In this document: positions 8,130 to 14,950 of the stretch, one piece after another
Numbering within the stretch: position 1 is the first letter of the stretch
Layout: every line of letters starts with the position of its first letter
Assembly (NCBI GenBank): GCA_963922775.1
Contig: CAWUJG010000002.1
Coordinates: 1-64,000 of the forward strand
Reading direction: 5' to 3'
Origin: JAHDDH01 sp963922775
Lineage (GTDB): Bacteria; Bacteroidota; Bacteroidia; Cytophagales; Amoebophilaceae
Length of the DNA: 64,000 nucleotides
Program-made: the position numbers and the translations under genes
Notes under the pieces: generated by a model
What the model saw: the letters and a program-made list of their open reading frames with translations, nothing else
What the model was told of the DNA's origin: nothing
Database searches by the model: none

Positions 8130-9370
8130 ATACCACGAAAAATTATAGAACTGTTATGTCCACCAAAGCCAAAAGAGTTACTCATAACTGTATGGATATT
8201 TCTTCTTTGGGCATAGTTCAAGGTCAAGTTCAAGTTACCTTCTATATCCTCATCTGGTGTACAATGATTAATAGTAGGAGGTATAATATTATGCTGTATA
8301 GTAAGTATAGAAGCAATGGCTTCAGCTACACCAGAAGCTCCTAAAAGATGCCCTATCATAGATTTGGTAGAGCTCATATTTAATTTATAAGCGTGTTCTC
8401 CAAATACCCTTTGTATGGCATTTATTTCAGTAATATCCCCTAAAGGTGTAGAGGTACCATGCACATTAATATAGTCGATATCTTGGGGGGTTAGCTGTGC
8501 ATTTTGAAGTGCTTTTTTCATCACAGCAATTACTCCCTTACCTTCTGGATGGGGGGCTGTAATATGGTAAGCATCTGCTGAAAGGCCTATACCTAAAAGT
8601 TCTGCATAAATTTTTGCTTTACGCTTTTTAGCATGTTCATACGATTCTAATACTAAAGCACCAGCTCCTTCTCCCATCACAAAACCATCTCTATGCTTAT
8701 CAAATGGTCGAGAAGCTGTATGTGGACTATCGTTACGAATAGAAAGGGCCCGTAAGGCATTAAACCCACCAATTCCTGCTTCAGTGATAGTAGCTTCTGA
8801 TCCTCCAGTAACCATAATATCTGCCAAGCCAAGCTTAATAAGATGATAAGCATCTATTAATGCATTAGATGAAGAGGCACAAGCAGATATAGTAGTAAAA
8901 CTAGGACCACGAAAGCCATTTTTGATAGAAATATAACCAGGGGCCATGTTACCTATTAGCCGGGGAATAAAAAAAGGACTAAAGTGGGGCTTAGATGGAT
9001 TTTGTGCATAATTAGTTACTTCACCCTGTATAGTCTTCATACCACCAATACCGCTTCCCCACACTACTCCTACACCTTCTAAGATAGATGATGGTAAGGA
9101 AAATAACTTTGCATCTTCTATCGCTTGATTGGCTACAGTAACAGCATACTGGGCAAAAGGATCTAGCTTTTTTATCTCTTTAGGTGTAAGTGAATGGTTA
9201 GAGTTGTAGTTTTTTAGCTCACAAGCAAACTTGGTTTTAAAATTGGTAGTATCAAACTGCGTAATTACATCTGCTCCGCTTACTCCATTAGTTAAAGCAT
9301 GCCAGTACTCCTCAATATTATTGCCAATAGGAGTAAGGGCACCCATACCTGTAATAACAACTTTTTTCAT
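8126..9370 (-). CDS. fabF: 3-oxoacyl-[acyl-carrier-protein] synthase II
   Basis: The 414-residue condensing enzyme elongates acyl chains on ACP with malonyl-ACP. The Cys-His-His triad and Lys are visible: Cys164 in TISACASSS, His304 in VHGTSTPLGD, Lys336 in STKSMIGH and His341. Length and start (MKKVVITGMGALTPIGNN) match the family. It lies 44 bases after acpP and overlaps rnc by four bases. Other fatty-acid synthesis genes are not in the window, so whether a full type II pathway exists cannot be judged here. Confidence 0.96.
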   Translation of the reverse strand: MKKVVITGMGALTPIGNNIEEYWHALTNGVSGADVITQFDTTNFKTKFACELKNYNSNHSLTPKEIKKLDPFAQYAVTVANQAIEDAKLFSLPSSILEGVGVVWGSGIGGMKTIQGEVTNYAQNPSKPHFSPFFIPRLIGNMAPGYISIKNGFRGPSFTTISACASSSNALIDAYHLIKLGLADIMVTGGSEATITEAGIGGFNALRALSIRNDSPHTASRPFDKHRDGFVMGEGAGALVLESYEHAKKRKAKIYAELLGIGLSADAYHITAPHPEGKGVIAVMKKALQNAQLTPQDIDYINVHGTSTPLGDITEINAIQRVFGEHAYKLNMSSTKSMIGHLLGASGVAEAIASILTIQHNIIPPTINHCTPDEDIEGNLNLTLNYAQRRNIHTVMSNSFGFGGHNSSIIFRGI

Positions 9371-9414
9371 GGTGATGTAAATGTAAAGTGTAAGGGTTAT
9401 TAAAAGTAAAAATT

Positions 9415-9657
9415 TTACTCCGTAGGCAAGTGCTTTTCAAGATATGCTAAAGCCTGTCCTACAGTACGTATTTTTTCTGCTTCATCATCTGGAATATTAA
9501 GGTCAAACTCTTTTTCTATTTCCATAATCAACTCAACAGTATCTAAAGAATCTGCACCTAAATCGTTTACAAAGTGCGCTTCTGGTTTTATTTGAGATTT
9601 GTCTACAGATAGTTTATCAATAATAATTTGTGCTACTTTTTCTTGAATATTTTCCAT
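9415..9657 (-). CDS. acpP: Acyl carrier protein
   Basis: The 80-residue acidic protein has the phosphopantetheine site GADSLDTVELIM with Ser37, and the usual four-helix ACP length. It carries growing acyl chains for FabF, encoded next. It is the first gene of the acpP-fabF-rnc-tRNA-Leu unit, which is transcribed away from the DnaA-box region to its right. Confidence 0.97.
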   Translation of the reverse strand: MENIQEKVAQIIIDKLSVDKSQIKPEAHFVNDLGADSLDTVELIMEIEKEFDLNIPDDEAEKIRTVGQALAYLEKHLPTE

Positions 9658-9841
9658 ATGACAGAGAATAGTTTATATAATTAAAAATAAAAAAATTAAT
9701 GAACGAATAACTGTTCAAAGCAGACAATATAATAAAGATACAATTGAAATTCAATACTAAATCAAAATATTTAAGTAAAAATGATTATCAAACTATGGTA
9801 TTATCAATATGGTATTTAAGGGGTAAAATGGTAATAAACAA

Positions 9842-10060
9842 TGTGTATAACATGTGAATAATATGTTTAGTTATATATCAAAATAATATTCAACCATTGT
9901 CAACATACTATACACATCTTTTTAACATGTTTATTAACATCAACTTTTTTCGATAAAAATACCCTGCATTTATTATTTGCTCTGTTTTTAAAATAGTAGT
10001 GGGGGATATTTACTATTATCCACATAGTAATAATAAAAAATAAATTTTTTAAATAAATTC
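9842..10060. other. Candidate chromosomal origin (oriC): DnaA-box cluster and A+T-rich tract
   Basis: Three exact TTATNCACA boxes are present: TTATACACA (minus strand, 9842-9850), TTATTCACA (minus strand, 9853-9861, spaced 11 bp from the first) and the canonical TTATCCACA (plus strand, 10016-10024). A near match CTATACACA is at 9908-9916. The last box runs straight into TAGTAATAATAA and an A/T-only tract to about 10055, which resembles the DnaA box plus DnaA-trio plus unwinding-element order of the basal unwinding system known in Bacillus. Divergent transcription around it fits an origin. dnaA is not adjacent, which is not unusual for Bacteroidota. Confidence 0.55.
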
Positions 10061-10197
10061 TATTTCAATATGTGTGTTTAAAAGAAACATTGTTGTTTTT
10101 GCATTTGTTTCGACGAAAAAATTTTGATCTTTTCCTTTTATTTTTTTTAATATACGTTAGATTGAATTTTTTTTAATACACACTATTTGTACATATG

Positions 10198-10230
10198 TTT
10201 TGTTTGAAACAAAAGTTGTTTCAAACAAAA
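10198..10230. repeat. Perfect 15-bp inverted repeat with 3-base loop
   Basis: TTTTGTTTGAAACAA, loop AAG, then TTGTTTCAAACAAAA. It has no T tract on either side strong enough for a terminator. The inner GAAACA/TGTTTC pair recurs at 10084-10089 and 10106-10111, suggesting a repeated protein-binding site next to the DnaA boxes. Confidence 0.6.
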
Positions 10231-10274
10231 ACAATTATTGTATTCTGGTGAAGTCTTAATTAGAGGTAGTCCTT

Positions 10275-10625
10275 ATTGATTATTTATTCAAGAATAGCTT
10301 CAGTGATCTATCAAACAATATTTTTTAAACGTAGGGGGTGGGTATACAACAATTCATTTTTTAGATTTAAAATTTCAACCAGATAAAAAATTTTATATCC
10401 TATGGTCTCTTAATCATATTATATTTACTCAAGCATAGTGGGGGGGTAAAAATTATTTACTTGCACTAAAATCAGCCAAGTATCTAGCTAAGGCTAAATA
10501 CTTAGAAATACCCCCTAATCAACATTATTTAACCCTAATAAGTATATATTTTGTATATTGTAGATCCAAAAAAACAGTATAGAAGTATTACTCAATGAAT
10601 TAAATTACTAGATTAAGTAAAGCAG
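10275..10625 (+). pseudogene. Relic of an Rpn-family (PD-(D/E)XK) transposase
   Basis: Bases 10284-10335 match the segment of the 20508-21548 element that codes for LFKNSFSYPDIAQYFFKAV, and 10355-10610 match its segment coding for LIDLNTFSSKKYLSYGPLS...IKSAKK...INIYLYIVV; shared blocks include CTAAAATCAGCCAA and TTGTATATTGTAGA. Roughly 400 bases of the middle are missing and the rest is full of stops and indels, so it is an old dead copy. Confidence 0.7.
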
Positions 10626-10771
10626 AAACTCATGATTTGAAAAATATATTATAAGTTTTATATAAACTGGCATTCTAGCTTTGTCCTTTGTAATGGAAGC
10701 TGCGATAGTGATGTCTAAAAATAAAAAATTTATAAAGCTACTTTAGTAGTAATTAAAATATTTAGAATTAT

Positions 10772-11140
10772 ATGAAAAAAAATAATGTATATAAAAAATC
10801 TACTTCTTCCCGTAGTTTTTTTATTCTACTTGCTTCAAAAATGAACTATCTTTTTATGCTTGTAGAAAGTATTGCCTTAAAACACACCTTATACTTGTTA
10901 TACCTAGTATTTTTAGGCCTGATATATATATTTAAAACTCACCACTATGAGCAGAGCATACGCCAGGTGCATTATTTAAATAAAGAGGTAGCTGACTTAC
11001 GTGTTGATTTGATGACTCTTACTGCAACATATATGTCTCTGACACGTCAATCTACTATAGCTAAAAAAGTAGCTATTTATGCTATATATCCTAGTAAAAT
11101 ACCACCCCAATTAGTATCTAATTATTGTTCTCATGACTGA
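10772..11140 (+). CDS. ftsL: FtsL-like cell division protein
   Basis: The 122-residue protein has a basic cytoplasmic N-terminus of about 40 residues, one transmembrane helix (HTLYLLYLVFLGLIYIF, about residues 38-55) and a short periplasmic coiled coil (YEQSIRQVHYLNKEVADLRVDLMTLTATYMSL). This is the topology of FtsL, and the place immediately before ftsI and murE is where Bacteroidota keep their divergent FtsL. It would form a complex with FtsB/DivIC (54161-54466) and recruit the septal synthase. mraZ and rsmH, which normally precede it, are absent. Confidence 0.75.
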   Translation: MKKNNVYKKSTSSRSFFILLASKMNYLFMLVESIALKHTLYLLYLVFLGLIYIFKTHHYEQSIRQVHYLNKEVADLRVDLMTLTATYMSLTRQSTIAKKVAIYAIYPSKIPPQLVSNYCSHD

Positions 11141-11188
11141 AAAAAATAATATGATAATAAGGATAAGAGTTTTATTCTTATTTTTTTT

Positions 11189-13234
11189 TTGTTTTGTCTT
11201 TATATAGGTTTTCGTATAGGATATATACAGATTATAGAGGGAAAACAATGGAGAACAAAAGCTACAAAGAAACATATTTTTGAAAGGGTTATTGATCCTA
11301 TTCGGGGTAATATTTATAGTTATGATGGGGAACTATTGGCAACATCTCTGCCTTTTTATCGTGTAGCCTTAGATCCTTGTATTGCTTCTAGACACATTTT
11401 TTATTCTGGAATTAATCAATTATCACATTTGCTTTCACAGTATTATACTACCCATTCTCCCCATTATTTTAGTAAAAAGATAACTCTGGCCAGAGATAGA
11501 CAGAAAAGATATATTATACTTTCTAAAAAGTACATTAACCATCATCAAAAAAAAGCTATGGGAAGTTGGCCTATTTTTAATGCAGGAAGATGGCAAGGAG
11601 GAGTAATTTTTGAAAAGAAAGAAAAAAGATTTTATCCATTTGGTAAATTGGGATTACGTACTATAGGATTTATAAATGAGAATGATAAAGGCGTAGGTAT
11701 AGAATATAGTTTACATAATCACTTAAAAGGTATACCAGGTAAAGGAAAGTATCAAAAATTTGTAGGAAATCACTGGAAGCTTATAAAAGATAAGCATACT
11801 GTACATCCTATTCATGGTTCTGATATTGTTACTACACTCAATATCCATCTACAAGATCAAGTACACCATATATTACTTCATGCATTAAAAAAGCATAAAG
11901 CCAGGTATGGTTGTGCTATAGTCATGGAAGTGCATACAGGGGCTATTAAGGCTGTAGCTAATTTGAGCAAAACAGCAGATAATAAATATCAAGAAGATTA
12001 TAATTATGCCTGGGGAAATCAAGGTAATAGAGAACCAGGGTCTACATTTAAGCTTGCCACTATGATGGCCATATTAGAAGAAAAAAAATTATCTCCTCAT
12101 ACTATAGTAGATACTGGTTTAGGCAAAAAAAAGTTTTATGACCAAACTATGAAAGACATTAAAAGGGGGGGGCATGGTAAGATTACTGTAAAAGAAGTTT
12201 TTGAAAAATCATCTAACATTGGTATAGCCTTACTAGTAGAAAAATATTTTAAAAAGCAGCCTCAAAAATTTCTCAATTACTTACAACATTTTGGTCTACA
12301 AAGTGCATTAGATATGAATATAAAGGGTATAGGCATACCTATTATAAAACAGGTAGAAGATACCACTTGGAGTGGTATTACACTTCCATGGATGTCTATG
12401 GGTTATGAGCTGAAGCTTACCCCATTACATTTGCTTGCTTTATATAATGCTGTAGCTAATAATGGAATTTGGGTATCTCCTGTGCTGATAAGTAAGATAC
12501 AAATGGGTAGTATTTTAATAAAGAAATTTAGTATGCCTGTAAAAGCAAAAAAAATATGTTCACAGCATACAGTAACAACAGTGAAAAAAATGCTTGAAGG
12601 GGTTGTACAATGTGGTACTGCTATGGGTATAAAAAATAGTTTTTATCCTATAGCTGGAAAGTCTGGTACAGCACAAAGAATAGAAAAAGGACGATATACA
12701 AAATCTTGGTATACTTCTTTTGCTGGGTATTTTCCAGCGCATAACCCAAAGTATAGCTGTATAGTATGTATAGATAATCCACAAGGAAAAAATAAATATG
12801 GTAGTAACGTAGCTGCACCAGTATTTAAAAAAATAGCAGATAGTATAGCAGTCAAAGATATTATATCTTTGCCTTCAGAAGATATGAATATAGCTCAAAA
12901 AAAAAATATATTTCCCCATATTAAAGTGGGTAAAAAAAATGATTTACTATTTTTATGTAAGCTAATGAATATTCCTTTTCTAGAAAATAATGCTAAAGAT
13001 ATATGGGTAAGGGCTATAATAAAAAATAAAACTCTACACTGGAAAAAGCACGCTTTGTTGTCTGAAAATACAATGCCTAGTGTAATAGGCATGACACTAA
13101 AAGATGCACTCTATATTTTAGAGAATAGGGGTATAAAAGTAAATTTTCAGGGTAGGGGAAGAGTATATCAGCAGTCGATAAAGACAGGAAGCCCTATACA
13201 GGAAAATTTGTGTATTACATTATACTTGCAATAA
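11189..13234 (+). CDS. ftsI: Septal peptidoglycan transpeptidase FtsI (PBP3) with PASTA domain; natural ATG out of frame across a T10 run
   Basis: This class B penicillin-binding protein cross-links septal peptidoglycan. The active-site motifs are S285-T-F-K288, S341-S-N343 and K491-S-G-T494, and a PASTA domain (MPSVIGMTLKDALYILENRGIKV...) closes the protein. The only start in frame is TTG at 11189, which would leave a very short membrane anchor. A better start, ATG at 11151, lies 10 bases after ftsL and encodes MIIRIRVLFLFFF, a membrane helix, but enters the frame only if the ten-T run at 11181-11190 had eleven T. Either slippage restores the frame, the strain varies here, or the sequence has a one-base error. 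murE follows after one base. Confidence 0.93.
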   Translation: MFCLYIGFRIGYIQIIEGKQWRTKATKKHIFERVIDPIRGNIYSYDGELLATSLPFYRVALDPCIASRHIFYSGINQLSHLLSQYYTTHSPHYFSKKITLARDRQKRYIILSKKYINHHQKKAMGSWPIFNAGRWQGGVIFEKKEKRFYPFGKLGLRTIGFINENDKGVGIEYSLHNHLKGIPGKGKYQKFVGNHWKLIKDKHTVHPIHGSDIVTTLNIHLQDQVHHILLHALKKHKARYGCAIVMEVHTGAIKAVANLSKTADNKYQEDYNYAWGNQGNREPGSTFKLATMMAILEEKKLSPHTIVDTGLGKKKFYDQTMKDIKRGGHGKITVKEVFEKSSNIGIALLVEKYFKKQPQKFLNYLQHFGLQSALDMNIKGIGIPIIKQVEDTTWSGITLPWMSMGYELKLTPLHLLALYNAVANNGIWVSPVLISKIQMGSILIKKFSMPVKAKKICSQHTVTTVKKMLEGVVQCGTAMGIKNSFYPIAGKSGTAQRIEKGRYTKSWYTSFAGYFPAHNPKYSCIVCIDNPQGKNKYGSNVAAPVFKKIADSIAVKDIISLPSEDMNIAQKKNIFPHIKVGKKNDLLFLCKLMNIPFLENNAKDIWVRAIIKNKTLHWKKHALLSENTMPSVIGMTLKDALYILENRGIKVNFQGRGRVYQQSIKTGSPIQENLCITLYLQ

Positions 13235-13235
13235 A

Positions 13236-14699
13236 ATGGTCAGTTTACAAAGTTTATTACATCATATACCATATAAAACTATAGTAGGCACTTTAGATAA
13301 GTCTATTAAGAACATTCATACGCATAGCCTTAAGGCTATATCACACACTCTTTTTGTAGCACTTAAGGGTTATCAGCAAGATGGACACCTGTTTATAGAA
13401 CAGGTTATTCAGCAAGGGTGTCAAGCCATAGTAGTAGAAAGGCTTCCAAAAAATATACATTCTACAACTACTTATATTGTTGTGAATAATACAAAAAAAA
13501 CTTTAGGCCTACTAGCTAATAGTTTTTACCACTATCCCTCGAAAAAATTGAAGTTAATTGCTGTGACAGGTACTAATGGTAAAACTAGTATAGTACACTT
13601 ACTATACCAGCTATTTAAAAATTTGGGCTATTGTGTAGGCATGCTCTCTACTATCTGTAATAAAGTAGATAGTAATGATCCTATAAATACTGCACTTACT
13701 ACACCTGATAGTCTTACTATAAATAGGCTTTTGTATAAAATGGTGATGAAGGGGTGTCAGTATTGTTTTATGGAAGCTAGCTCTCATGCTTTGGTCCAGC
13801 ATCGACTGTTTGACTTGCATTTTACTGGAGCTATTTTTAGTAATATTTCTCACGATCATCTAGACTATCACAAAACATTCCATCAATATATTGAAGCTAA
13901 AAAGGTATTATTTGATATTTTACCTGATTCTGCTTTTGCCCTATATAATAGTGATGATATGCGTGGTAGACAGATGGTACAAAATACATTAGCTACTACT
14001 TATGCCTTCTCCTTGCAAAAAGAAGCACATTTTACAGCTCAAATATTAGAGCATACTACTGAAGGTATGCATCTATCTATAGATAAAAATGAAGTATGGA
14101 CTCCCTTGCTCGGCAAGTTTAATGCATATAATTTACTAGCAGTTTATGCAACTACTTATTTATTATTACAAGAAAAAAATAATATTTTAGTGGCTATGTC
14201 AACCCTTTTGCCAGTACCTGGAAGATGTCAAAAGGTAGTATCTCCTTATATTAATTTTAAAGCTTTTGTAGATTATGCGCATACACCAGATGCATTAGAA
14301 AATATATTAATAATGTTAACAAAAGTTAATGTTAAAAAAAAAAGAATAATTACTGTAATAGGCTGTGGAGGAAATAGAGATAAAGATAAAAGGCCTATAA
14401 TGGGCAGCATAGCACAAAAATATAGCGCTATAGTTATTTTTACTGCAGATAATCCGCGCTATGAATCATCTGAAAAAATTATTGATGATATGCAAAAAGG
14501 TTTATCATCTAAGCAAATAGCTAGTATAATTACTTGTACAGATCGTAAACAGGCTATACATAGAGCATGTGCCATGGCTCAACAAGATGATATACTTTTG
14601 GTGGCAGGTAAAGGACATGAAAAATACCAAGAAATACAGGGTGAGCGTTTTTTTTTTGATGATGTAGATATTATTGAAAAATGGAACAATTGTGATTAA
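13236..14699 (+). CDS. murE: UDP-N-acetylmuramoyl-tripeptide (MurE) ligase
   Basis: The 487-residue Mur ligase adds the third residue of the peptidoglycan stem. It has the ATP-binding loop GTNGKTS (residues about 110-116), the TTPDSL and EASSHAL motifs of the central domain, DYAHTPDAL at the start of the C-terminal domain and the NPRYESSEKII block; DNPR at that position is the marker of enzymes that add meso-diaminopimelate rather than lysine. Only one base separates it from ftsI, so ftsL-ftsI-murE is one operon. The rest of the dcw cluster (mraY, murD, ftsW) does not follow; leuS does. Confidence 0.96.
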   Translation: MVSLQSLLHHIPYKTIVGTLDKSIKNIHTHSLKAISHTLFVALKGYQQDGHLFIEQVIQQGCQAIVVERLPKNIHSTTTYIVVNNTKKTLGLLANSFYHYPSKKLKLIAVTGTNGKTSIVHLLYQLFKNLGYCVGMLSTICNKVDSNDPINTALTTPDSLTINRLLYKMVMKGCQYCFMEASSHALVQHRLFDLHFTGAIFSNISHDHLDYHKTFHQYIEAKKVLFDILPDSAFALYNSDDMRGRQMVQNTLATTYAFSLQKEAHFTAQILEHTTEGMHLSIDKNEVWTPLLGKFNAYNLLAVYATTYLLLQEKNNILVAMSTLLPVPGRCQKVVSPYINFKAFVDYAHTPDALENILIMLTKVNVKKKRIITVIGCGGNRDKDKRPIMGSIAQKYSAIVIFTADNPRYESSEKIIDDMQKGLSSKQIASIITCTDRKQAIHRACAMAQQDDILLVAGKGHEKYQEIQGERFFFDDVDIIEKWNNCD

Positions 14700-14950
14700 A
14701 ATACCATAAACAAGAAAGGTCAATCAGTTTTAAGTTAAAAATATGTCTCCCTTCTTGTCAATAAGAATACGAATATAAAAATATTTTATTATTTTTATAT
14801 ATGTAGATTAACCATTTTTGTTATATTTTATCATTTAGAAAAATATAATATTGGATTAGTGTATTATTATTTTTATAGTTCCTTATTCGATAATGGTAAA
14901 AAATTTAATTTAAATTATAGATATTTATCTGCTATTATAATCTTTTCATC

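Larger units (their letters stand above)
9658..10771. other. Long gene-free region between divergent operons, candidate replication origin plus transposase relic
   Basis: This 1.1 kb stretch has no intact gene. From left to right it holds a cluster of DnaA boxes (9842-10024) followed by an A+T tract, a perfect inverted repeat (10198-10230), a decayed transposase (about 10275-10625), and the leader of ftsL, where TAGCTTTG at 10676-10683 resembles the Bacteroidota minus-7 box. Genes on both sides are transcribed outward. Confidence 0.6.

Noticed and set aside
10198..10230. parS site or Rho-independent terminator
   Set aside because: The half-sites are arranged opposite to parS, and no T tract or upstream gene supports a terminator.
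13611..13859. Minus-strand reading frame within murE
   Set aside because: It lies inside a fully conserved plus-strand gene and has no recognisable features.
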